Below, one piece after another: positions 22,919 to 30,160 of a stretch of 57,700 nucleotides of DNA (the first letter of the stretch is position 1; every line of letters starts with the position of its first letter). The stretch is from JANOAR01 sp031411235 (GTDB lineage Bacteria > Verrucomicrobiota > Verrucomicrobiia > Verrucomicrobiales > Verrucomicrobiaceae): NCBI GenBank assembly GCA_031411235.1, contig JANOAR010000086.1:1-57700 (forward strand), written 5' to 3'. Both the position numbers and the translations under genes were made by a program. The notes beneath the pieces are model-generated. The model made no database searches. It worked only from the letters and a program-made list of their open reading frames with translations, and was not told the DNA's origin.

Positions 22919-24034
22919 TTACAACCTCAGTCGCTTCACCAGCGGAGCCATCCCATACGTACTGATGGCTTCGATGACGGCCCAGGGCCAACGTCTTCGC
23001 GCGGGCAGATGTTGATCATAGACGGCCATGTATTCCATCACCGGCTCGCCGCCGCGCAGCCCTTTGTAGTGGCCCACGCCTGCGCTTAAATTCAGCGGCA
23101 GATGCCGCTCGCGTGCGGCCTTGATCGGTAACACGGCGAGCCTGCGATAGAGCCCTAGCTCGCGGGGCAAGGCGGTGTCGTAGCCGATGATGGGCGAGGT
23201 GAGCACGCCATTCAATAAACACGCCCCCTCGACGCCGACGAGTGTCCCTTTGTCATCCGCGAGTGCCGTGAATTCCATGAGTTCCTGCTGCCAAAGATGC
23301 TGCAACCACGCGGCGCTGAACTGCGGATTACACGCGGAGTATTTTTCCACGTAGAGTTGGTGGTAAAGCTGGGCGAGCCTCGGGAAATCAGCGGCGGTGA
23401 GCTGGTCGTTACGCTTCCAAATGAAGGCGTCATCATGCAGCAGGCGCAAGTCCTGGCGATACACCCGCGAGCGTTTGACCAGGGCTGAATCGGCTGGGTA
23501 ATACCAGACTTGGCGACTCGGGATCAAGCGTGCGCCAGCGCTTCTTAACTCATGGATGAGTCCCGCGCTTTCGATCTCATTGAGCGAGCGAAAAATGATG
23601 GCGTGGTCGGGATACGATTTCACCAAAGTGGCGATGCTTTCAGGCACCAAGCCGATAGGCCACGCAGGCCAGGGGTTCGTCGAGAGCAGCCAGTTATTGA
23701 CCATCACCACGCGATTGAACTCCGCTCGGCGCAGCCATTTGCCCAAGCCTGCAAGCAAGCCCACGGCAAGAGTTTGCAACAGCTTGCTGGGCAGCAGAGT
23801 CGTCTCCTGCGCGCCATAAGTGATGTAGTGAGTCCAGGGCGAGAGCGTGTATGAGTTGCCCCACTCGGCCTCATTCACCGTCATGGGCAACTCGCCTCGC
23901 GCGGTGTGAAGGAAGGCCAACTGCGTGTCCAGATTCGGCCCCGCGAAGGTGCTGCCGTGCTCTAGCAGAGGCGCAAACCAGCGCTGCAACTGTTCATCGT
24001 GAGGCTTGTTAAGGATGCGTATTTCAGTCTCCAT
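22919..24034 (-). CDS. GNAT-like acyl/aminoacyl-transferase, last gene of four-gene operon
   Basis: A 371-residue protein that I place in the GNAT/FemAB-like superfamily from the C-terminal half: FPRLAQLYHQLYVEKYSACNPQFS, LADDKGTLVGVEGACLLNG and LPIKAARERHLPLNLSAGVGHYKGLRGGEP, which fit the acyl-donor binding beta-strand and loop. No signal peptide or membrane helix is evident. Family members transfer acyl groups from CoA or amino acids from tRNA; neither donor is shown here. The ATG at 24034 lies 11 bases inside the end of the ATP-grasp gene, implying coupled translation. A longer frame upstream (to 24163) lies entirely in the previous gene and was not used. It is the fourth gene of the leftward operon 27267-22919. 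Confidence 0.65.
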   Translation of the reverse strand: METEIRILNKPHDEQLQRWFAPLLEHGSTFAGPNLDTQLAFLHTARGELPMTVNEAEWGNSYTLSPWTHYITYGAQETTLLPSKLLQTLAVGLLAGLGKWLRRAEFNRVVMVNNWLLSTNPWPAWPIGLVPESIATLVKSYPDHAIIFRSLNEIESAGLIHELRSAGARLIPSRQVWYYPADSALVKRSRVYRQDLRLLHDDAFIWKRNDQLTAADFPRLAQLYHQLYVEKYSACNPQFSAAWLQHLWQQELMEFTALADDKGTLVGVEGACLLNGVLTSPIIGYDTALPRELGLYRRLAVLPIKAARERHLPLNLSAGVGHYKGLRGGEPVMEYMAVYDQHLPARRRWPWAVIEAISTYGMAPLVKRLRL

Positions 24035-25082
24035 TGAACTCAAAATCGTGGGTGGTAGCTGCCGCCAGCGAGAGGCCATGCCGCAGGGCAATCCAGGCAA
24101 ACTCTGCTGCTGCCAGAGGCTGAGCGAGCGCGGGCCAAGGATCGTCACGACGCCATAAAACATCTCGCGAAGTGCCCGCTAGGCGCGGTATCGTAAAGAG
24201 TGTCGGCAGCAGCAACTGCGCGGGCTGCATGGGTGGTGGTAGCGGCAGTGATTGGCCAGCAAGGCAGGGCAGTAAAGACTCGCTCGTGGCTAGCAGATGG
24301 AGGCCACTGGTGAGGCGTGGATTGCACTCCAGTACGAATGTTTTGCCATCGCTGCGTTGGATAAAATCAAACGCCAACGAGCCTGTGAAGCGCAGCTTGT
24401 GAGCAAGTTGTGAGATGAACTCTGCGGCCTCGGGCAACCATGCAGGCTCGAAGGCGCACCCTGCTCCCAGCCCTGCTTTGGCTGGGCAGGTGTAACAGGT
24501 CTGCGCCCGCACTTCGCCCGCTATGGCCAACGCCCAAGTGCTGTATTCTCGCCCTTCGATGAATTCCTGCGCTAGCCAGTCCGTGGGATCGAGTGGCGGC
24601 GATGTGAATCGCGTAAGCGCTGCGAATCTGGAAAAATAAGGCTTCCAGACAAGTCGTCGGTCGGTCGGTGCCGCAGCCGCAGGCCACGACTCGGGAGCGG
24701 CCACAGGCGAGGGCAGCGAGTTCACCAGCGCTACGAAGTGCCCTTTATGATGCAGCGGCAGGAGTTCATCGAGGGGTGGAAAGAGCAGCGTGGCGACCTG
24801 GCTCAAGCTTGGGTGCTGGGCGGCAAGATAGAAGATTTCTTCACACGTCGGCCAGATGAAATCGACGCGCTCGGCTAGGGCGATGTCGGCAATGCGCGAG
24901 ACAAACGCCGCACTCTCGAAGCGCGGCGATGGCACTCGATAATGTCTCGCATAGGCTCGTGAAAAACGACCCGCAGGATACCGCACCGAGTCAACGCCGA
25001 TGACCTCGGCTCCCTCGCTTGCGAGTCGTCGGGCGAGCTCCAGCGTGGCCGGAGCGCGGGAGCCTGTGAGAAGGATTTTCAT
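24024..25082 (-). CDS. ATP-grasp ligase, third gene of four-gene operon
   Basis: A 352-residue ATP-grasp family protein. The N-terminal Rossmann-like part begins MKILLTGSRAPATLELARRL and has VDFIWPTCEEIFYLAA. The nucleotide-grasp part shows LVWKPYFSRF (lysine strand), AQEFIEGREYSTWAL and SLAFDFIQRSDGKTFVLECNPRLTSGLHLL, with the metal-binding Glu and Asn in LECNPR. ATP-grasp enzymes activate a carboxylate as an acyl phosphate and join it to an amine or thiol. The substrate cannot be told. Its start overlaps the stop of the adenylate-forming gene by four bases (ATGA at 25082-25079), and its end overlaps the GNAT-like gene by 11 bases. Confidence 0.85.
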   Translation of the reverse strand: MKILLTGSRAPATLELARRLASEGAEVIGVDSVRYPAGRFSRAYARHYRVPSPRFESAAFVSRIADIALAERVDFIWPTCEEIFYLAAQHPSLSQVATLLFPPLDELLPLHHKGHFVALVNSLPSPVAAPESWPAAAAPTDRRLVWKPYFSRFAALTRFTSPPLDPTDWLAQEFIEGREYSTWALAIAGEVRAQTCYTCPAKAGLGAGCAFEPAWLPEAAEFISQLAHKLRFTGSLAFDFIQRSDGKTFVLECNPRLTSGLHLLATSESLLPCLAGQSLPLPPPMQPAQLLLPTLFTIPRLAGTSRDVLWRRDDPWPALAQPLAAAEFAWIALRHGLSLAAATTHDFEFNGD

Positions 25083-26404
25083 GGCGCGACGATGCTCTGC
25101 ATAGGTTCGATCACACGGCGGATTCGGCGCATTTTTTGATCCAACGCTGGGGCTTTATACTCGATGAAACTCAGGCATGGAGTCGTAGCTCCAAGCGTCG
25201 CCGCGAGCGTTGCCATCTCACTCCTCACGCGGTTTTCATACTCGGGGTGCGAAAGCCTCACTTGCCAGCTTTCATCGGCCTGCTGCACCACCGCATACTC
25301 GGCCTCCAGGGGCAGGGCGAGCAGCAGCGCACGGCGCACGAAGTCGGGATACACGGCCACAGCACAGCCGTCGGCGCGGCGCAGTTGCAGCACCTCATCG
25401 GCACGTCCTTCGATGCGGCCTATCGTGCCGAAGACAGAGCCACAGGGGCAACCCGGCTGCTCGGGCTCAACGATGATGTCGTTCAAACGATAACGCAGGA
25501 TCGGTTGCGTCGTTCGGCGGAAGTCGCTGATGATGGGCGAGTAACGAGTCTTCGCCGCATCGAGCCATTCCTTTTGCACCACGATGGCGTCCTCATTCCA
25601 GTGCAGCGAACCATGCGCACAGGTTGCCGCGAGGAAGCCTTCGGTGGCTTGGTAGAGCTGCCCGACGCGTTGCTGAAAGCCGCGCTCAATGAGGCTGCGA
25701 GTGCCCTCATCCAGCACATCGGCGACGCTGAGCAATAACTTCTGCGACTGGAGTAGCGAGGCCGCACGAGGATCTTGTGCGAGCTGCCGCAGTACGGCTG
25801 GTGGTGCTGCGAGCAGCGTCGGCGCGTGCTCGGCGAGTCGTTGCCATTGTGGCTCCAGCGGCTGCATTAAATCAAAGAACGCGAAGCTCATGCGCCGCGA
25901 GCTAATGCTGCGATACAGCGTGCTGTCGGCCCGCAAAAAAAGAGCAGCGCGATGCGGTTGCAACAGGGTGCCATGCAGCGCTCGCGCTAGCAGCGTGCCT
26001 GCCCATAGCGCTCGCTCCGCAGCATCGGCGAGGAAGAGGCCACGCGCCCCTGATGTGCCCGAGGACAAGCCCACGGTGATGCCCCGCAACGTCGGCGCGA
26101 AGTCACGGCTGCGCTCGGCTTCTTGCGCTGTTGCCCAGGCTTCATCATGCGAGATGCCGACGGTGTTCCAGTCATCGAAGCGAGCCATGAGATCGGCTTT
26201 TTCAGCGATGGGAAACGTACGCCAGTCAGCCAACGCAAGCCCCACGAAGCGCTCGCGATAAACCTTGGAACGCGGCAGTACCGCCGCGAGATGGCGCTGC
26301 ATTTGCTGGTCTTGCCATGCCAGCAATGCCTCGCGAGTGCGCCAGCGATGGAAGGCTCGCCGAGCCTGCACATAGTGCCAGAGGATAGCCAAACGATGCC
26401 TCAT
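25079..26404 (-). CDS. F390-synthetase-related adenylate-forming enzyme, second gene of operon
   Basis: A 441-residue relative of coenzyme F390 synthetase, PaaK and CapK. The phosphate-binding loop GLSSGTSGARGLF lies near residues 112-124. Also visible are LYQATEGFLAATC (the A5-type YxxTEG motif), LRYRLNDIIVEPEQPGCPCG and GRIEGRADEVLQLR, the latter matching the hinge before the C-terminal subdomain. Such enzymes activate a carboxylic acid with ATP to an acyl-AMP and pass it to CoA or another acceptor. It resembles the TIGR02304 group of putative adenylate-forming enzymes with no established substrate. The ATG at 26404 overlaps the MBL gene stop by four bases; an upstream start inside that gene is less likely. 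Confidence 0.82.
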   Translation of the reverse strand: MRHRLAILWHYVQARRAFHRWRTREALLAWQDQQMQRHLAAVLPRSKVYRERFVGLALADWRTFPIAEKADLMARFDDWNTVGISHDEAWATAQEAERSRDFAPTLRGITVGLSSGTSGARGLFLADAAERALWAGTLLARALHGTLLQPHRAALFLRADSTLYRSISSRRMSFAFFDLMQPLEPQWQRLAEHAPTLLAAPPAVLRQLAQDPRAASLLQSQKLLLSVADVLDEGTRSLIERGFQQRVGQLYQATEGFLAATCAHGSLHWNEDAIVVQKEWLDAAKTRYSPIISDFRRTTQPILRYRLNDIIVEPEQPGCPCGSVFGTIGRIEGRADEVLQLRRADGCAVAVYPDFVRRALLLALPLEAEYAVVQQADESWQVRLSHPEYENRVRSEMATLAATLGATTPCLSFIEYKAPALDQKMRRIRRVIEPMQSIVAP

Positions 26405-27267
26405 GGTGCTGCGATGAGAGCCGCCGTTTCTGGGCAATGGCAGGGCACGATTATGACTTTGGGTCGCTGGCGATGGAGTTCATGTAACTGCCCCAGCGTG
26501 CTCGCGTAGGCGTCCCAGTCATGCAGCGCACGCGTGATGGCATGAGGCATCACCCGGCGTCGATAGGCATCGCTGAGCCAACAGGCATCGGCGGCGAGCA
26601 AAATCTCTCGCTCTCGATCATCGCGGAACCACAGCCCCATTTGCCCCGTGGCATGGCCCGGCAGGGCAAGCGCCCTGGCACTGCCGTCGCCAAACACATC
26701 GCCACCGTGGTCGATGAATTTAACCCGCTGAGCGAAATCGTCAGGCACCAATCCCGGCAGAAACCCATGCCGCACGCCGCTGAAGCCGCGCAGCGATTGC
26801 ACCGCACGCCATGCCGTTTCCGAGCAATAAAATGTCGCCTGGGGAAAGTCGCGCAACCCGGCGATATGGTCGCCATGGAAGTGCGAGACGAAGATGTGCC
26901 GCACATCCGCCGCTGCAATCCCACGCGCCGCGAGCTGTGCCACGAGGCTACCCAGTGGCGAGAGTTTTACAGGCGTCACGAGCCCATAGAGGATGCCGGG
27001 CCAGCGTTTCGTCTCGTCGAGAAATCGCGGCGCATAGCTCGTGTCGAAGAGTACGACCCCCAGCCTAGGATGCCGCAGCAGCACCGCTGTAGCTTGGAAG
27101 GTGACACGCTTAAACCACGAGCCACCTTGGATGACGGCACCCTCGGGCGCTGTGGTGTAGCCCGCGCTGAGCACTTCCCATCGCATAGGCGTAGTCGGCG
27201 GCGGCAGGGTATCGAGCAGTGTCATCGCGCTGTCAGTAGCGGGGAGGCTTCGTTCTTCCAACAACAT
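26401..27267 (-). CDS. Metallo-beta-lactamase-fold hydrolase, first gene of four-gene operon
   Basis: A 288-residue MBL-fold protein. The metal motif HFHGDH (129-134) in VSHFHGDHIAGL is complete, followed by LPGHATGQMGLW, ILLAADACW and VPCHCPE, giving the expected His and Asp ligands. There is no signal peptide. Its relatives include lactonases, glyoxalase II and thioester hydrolases. The first 27 residues look unconserved, and starts at 27225 or 27186 (MRWEVLSAGYTTAPEG) are plausible. It leads the leftward operon with an adenylate-forming enzyme, an ATP-grasp ligase and a GNAT-like protein, which suggests it hydrolyses or edits a thioester, ester or lactone intermediate; this is inference. 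Confidence 0.85.
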   Translation of the reverse strand: MLLEERSLPATDSAMTLLDTLPPPTTPMRWEVLSAGYTTAPEGAVIQGGSWFKRVTFQATAVLLRHPRLGVVLFDTSYAPRFLDETKRWPGILYGLVTPVKLSPLGSLVAQLAARGIAAADVRHIFVSHFHGDHIAGLRDFPQATFYCSETAWRAVQSLRGFSGVRHGFLPGLVPDDFAQRVKFIDHGGDVFGDGSARALALPGHATGQMGLWFRDDREREILLAADACWLSDAYRRRVMPHAITRALHDWDAYASTLGQLHELHRQRPKVIIVPCHCPETAALIAAP

Positions 27268-27343
27268 ATTTGGGCCAATAGAAACGCGGTGACGCCTAGC
27301 CTTCGGACTTGCCCGGGCTTGCTTGCCTTGCTTCTATCGAAGT

Positions 27344-27436
27344 ATGATCCAACCCTGCTACCTTGTCGGTATCACCGGCCGTCGTCACCTCAGCCAACCC
27401 GAAGCCATTCGCGAAGTCATCGTTGGAGTTTTGTAA
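27344..27436 (+). pseudogene. Thirty-codon remnant resembling the start of a SLOG-like protein
   Basis: A short frame reads MIQPCYLVGITGRRHLSQPE and ten further residues before TAA. The string V-G-I-T-G-x-R-x-L followed by a short helix looks like the first strand and glycine loop of nucleotide-binding SLOG-type proteins, which often begin this way. It then stops, and nothing downstream continues the fold before the convergent hydrolase gene at 27463. It may be a decayed gene, a real small protein, or chance. Confidence 0.35.
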
Positions 27437-27462
27437 GCCCGAATGCGGCCCTGGGCACATCG

Positions 27463-28308
27463 TTACGGCTTCGCCTTGATGATGTCGCTATCGGCGAGCC
27501 ACTCGCGGAAGCGGAGGGGCCAGGCACCCACTGCGGTGGTGGTGCCTTCGCGGTAGCCGAAGCCGTGGTTAGCATTGGAGAAAATGTGCAACTCGGCTTT
27601 CACGCCAGCGGCTTTGTATTTCAAGTAGAGGCTGGCCATGCCCTCGGCGATGTCGGGGCGGTCGCCGTAGCCGCAGGCGATGAAGACAGGGGGCATACCT
27701 TTCTCGGCGCTGAAGAGGTTCGATGTGCCGGGGTAGATGAGGGCTTGGAAGTCGGGGCGGCTGCTGGTGCGCTCGATGGGGTCGGTGGCATCGGCTTGGC
27801 CGGGGTCGCTCTTCATGGCGGCGAAGGCGGCGAGTTCGCCTCCGGCAGAGAAGCCCATGATGCCGATGCGTTGGGGGTCGAGGCCCCACTCGGTGCTGCG
27901 ACTGCGTACGGTGCGCAGGGCGCGGCGTGTGTCGGCCATGGCGTGATCTTGGATGGTGTAAGTGGAGCCTGGCTCGCGGGCGAGGCGATACTTGAGCACA
28001 AAGGCGGCGATGCCGTGGTCGCGCAGCCACTCCGCGAGGGCGTAGCCTTCATGGCCGAGGCAGAGCTTGGAATGACCGCCGCCGGGAGCGATGATGACGG
28101 CGACGCCTGTGGCGAGGTCGGCGCTGGGTAGGTAGGGCGTGATGCTGGGGTTGTGGATGTTGCAGAGATTGCTGCCGTCGAGCTTCTCGGGCTCGGTGAC
28201 GCGGGCCTCAGAGCCTGGGGCTCCAGCGGGCCAGAGTGGGAGGGCTCGGGGTGTGGGATCGGCGGCGAAGGCGAGGAGGGGAAAGGCTAGGGTGAGGAGG
28301 AGGCGCAT
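27463..28308 (-). CDS. Secreted alpha/beta hydrolase (acetyl-esterase-like)
   Basis: A 281-residue esterase with an N-terminal signal peptide (LLLTLAFPLLAFAA, cleavage near residue 16). The nucleophile Ser154 sits in GFSAGG, the oxyanion loop is IIAPGGGHS (72-80), and the catalytic histidine is His248 in NANHGFG. An Asp before that completes the triad (GDRPDI region). Order and spacing fit the BD-FAE/acetyl xylan esterase group of carbohydrate esterases. It is likely periplasmic or exported, removing acyl groups from polysaccharides; the substrate is inferred. It is in the leftward direction with other secreted proteins, but gaps are about 50 bases. Confidence 0.87.
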   Translation of the reverse strand: MRLLLTLAFPLLAFAADPTPRALPLWPAGAPGSEARVTEPEKLDGSNLCNIHNPSITPYLPSADLATGVAVIIAPGGGHSKLCLGHEGYALAEWLRDHGIAAFVLKYRLAREPGSTYTIQDHAMADTRRALRTVRSRSTEWGLDPQRIGIMGFSAGGELAAFAAMKSDPGQADATDPIERTSSRPDFQALIYPGTSNLFSAEKGMPPVFIACGYGDRPDIAEGMASLYLKYKAAGVKAELHIFSNANHGFGYREGTTTAVGAWPLRFREWLADSDIIKAKP

Positions 28309-28358
28309 GGGAAGGGATGAGTTATGAGTTATGAATGATGAAGGGGATGGTTGGCTTG

Positions 28359-28691
28359 CTATGGTCGGGGAACTTCGATGGCTTCACACTGTTCGCGCCA
28401 GCCGGGGAATCGCCAGTTGTTGGGGAAGCCGCTGCAATGATGGGGTTTCACGGCTTGGATGGTGCAGTGGTTGATGCCCTCGAGAAAGACGCATTCGCCG
28501 TTGGGCTTGTCGATGATGGAGAGTCCATCGCGTTTGTGGTTTACCCTGGTGTAGCGCTCGATGAAGGCACTCTCGGTGACGCCGATGTACTCGGAGATAG
28601 CGGTGATGTCGGTGGCCGAGACGTGGACATCACCAGGCCAGCGGCAGCAGTTGCCACAGCGCTGGCAGAGGTAGTAGGGATCGGCGGGCAT
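28359..28691 (-). CDS. YkgJ-type cysteine cluster protein
   Basis: A 110-residue protein with eight cysteines in the YkgJ/zinc- or iron-chelating pattern: C9, C12, C15 and C16 in CQRCGNCC, then C67, C76 in INHCTI, C86 in HHCSGFP and C102. Members of this family are thought to bind a metal or an iron-sulfur cluster through these residues; the reaction is not established. No signal peptide. It lies between the esterase gene and the propeller gene in the same direction, with gaps of about 45-50 bases, so cotranscription is possible. Confidence 0.88.
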   Translation of the reverse strand: MPADPYYLCQRCGNCCRWPGDVHVSATDITAISEYIGVTESAFIERYTRVNHKRDGLSIIDKPNGECVFLEGINHCTIQAVKPHHCSGFPNNWRFPGWREQCEAIEVPRP

Positions 28692-28736
28692 GAGGGAAGG
28701 GCGGGCCTACTAGTGCGTGCTGGAGGCCGATGGCAA

Positions 28737-30143
28737 TCACTCGCTGAATGCAAATAGATGCTTGTCCGTGCGCAGGTAGATGACGCCGTCGGCAATGGCT
28801 GGCGTGGCGAAGACGGGTGCTTTGAGGTCGTTGCGGGCGAGGACGTTGAGTGTGTCGCTCGTGGCATCGAGCACGACGACGATGCCGCGCTGCGAGGTGA
28901 TGTAAATGCGGCCAGCGGCGGTGACGGCAGAGCTGTAGTAGTCGCCGGAGACTTCGACGCGCTCGGCCTGGAAGATGGGGCTGCCGCTGCGAACGTCATA
29001 GCAGGAGGCTAGGCCGCCGCTCTTCATCGTGAAGACGCGACCCTGTGCGACGATGGGCGATGAGACATACGGCAGGTGCTTGCCTACCTGCCAGACGACA
29101 TGGGTGTCGGTGATGTCGCCGCTGCCGCCGGGCTTGATGGCGAAGAGCTGATTCACCGCCTGCGCAAACATGCTGCGCATGACTTCATACTCGTCCTTGG
29201 TGACGTGCCCATCTTTGTTGGCATCTATCTGTGAGTAGCGATCCTTCACCTTGCCTGTGGGGAATTCTGCCAGCGTCAAGCGGCTGTCTTTGTCGGTATC
29301 ATTGGCGGCGGCGAAGCTCTCGAACGGCTCCATCTCGACGCGATCATCTTCATCGCCACCGACGTTCCAGCTTGAGACGAGGAGGAGGCCGTCTGCGACC
29401 ACTGGGCTAGCGTTCGACACGCGTGCTGTGCCGCGTGCCGACCAGCGTTGTTTGCCATCCTTCAAGTCATAGCTGCGCACCCACAATGAACCTGCCACGA
29501 CGAGTTCTCCCATGCCGTCATGCTTCCACACGATGGGAGTCGAGAATCCACGGCGAAACTCACCGCGATCCACACGCCATACTTCCTCGCCAGTGCGGGC
29601 ATCCAGCGCGATCATGTAGCTGCCGATGTCCTGATCCGCGACGATGATCACCTTGCCATTGGCGATGATGGGCGACGCGCTGGTGCCAAACTCGACCACT
29701 GGCACTGGCAGTGGCTTTTGCCATAGCACCTTTCCAGCCCAATCATAAGCCAGCACGCCGAACGAACCAAAGTAGGCATACACGCGCTCCCCATCAGTGC
29801 AGGGTGTCGGGGTGGCCGGGCTGCCGATGCGATGCGCCCCTTCGATTTTCTCGGCTGGGGCTGCTGCCCGCCAGACTTCGCGGCCATCGGCGCGGTTGAG
29901 GCAAAAGGTGATGAGTTTTCCGCCATCGAGTCCCGTGAGTACGATCTTGTCGTCCCAGAGACAGGGCGATGAATGACCGCTCGGCACCTCCGCCTTCCAG
30001 CGCACATTTTTCTCAGCAGAGAATTCTAGCGGCGGTGTTCCACTCCCGATTCCAAGGCCACCCTCACCGCGAAATTGCGGCCAGTTGGAGTTCGCGAAAC
30101 AGGGGGTAGCAAAAAGTGCGAGGAAGAGGTGTAGCGGCTTCAT
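28737..30143 (-). CDS. Secreted PQQ-like beta-propeller protein with embedded EF-hands
   Basis: A 468-residue exported protein with a signal peptide (LHLFLALFATPCFA). The repeats follow the W-A-x-x-x-G-x-x-x-W pattern of PQQ-type propeller blades (GREVWRAAAPAE, GKVLWQKPL, GEEVWRVDRG, GKQRWSARG, THVVWQVGK). Two EF-hand calcium loops, DTDKDSRLTLAE (282-293) and DANKDGHVTKDE (307-318), interrupt the propeller. Such proteins are frequent in Planctomycetes and Verrucomicrobia; whether they bind PQQ or act as enzymes is generally unknown. It sits 17 bases downstream of the DUF4838 gene in transcription order and is probably cotranscribed with it. Confidence 0.85.
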   Translation of the reverse strand: MKPLHLFLALFATPCFANSNWPQFRGEGGLGIGSGTPPLEFSAEKNVRWKAEVPSGHSSPCLWDDKIVLTGLDGGKLITFCLNRADGREVWRAAAPAEKIEGAHRIGSPATPTPCTDGERVYAYFGSFGVLAYDWAGKVLWQKPLPVPVVEFGTSASPIIANGKVIIVADQDIGSYMIALDARTGEEVWRVDRGEFRRGFSTPIVWKHDGMGELVVAGSLWVRSYDLKDGKQRWSARGTARVSNASPVVADGLLLVSSWNVGGDEDDRVEMEPFESFAAANDTDKDSRLTLAEFPTGKVKDRYSQIDANKDGHVTKDEYEVMRSMFAQAVNQLFAIKPGGSGDITDTHVVWQVGKHLPYVSSPIVAQGRVFTMKSGGLASCYDVRSGSPIFQAERVEVSGDYYSSAVTAAGRIYITSQRGIVVVLDATSDTLNVLARNDLKAPVFATPAIADGVIYLRTDKHLFAFSE

Positions 30144-30160
30144 GTCGGGGAGGGATGTGA

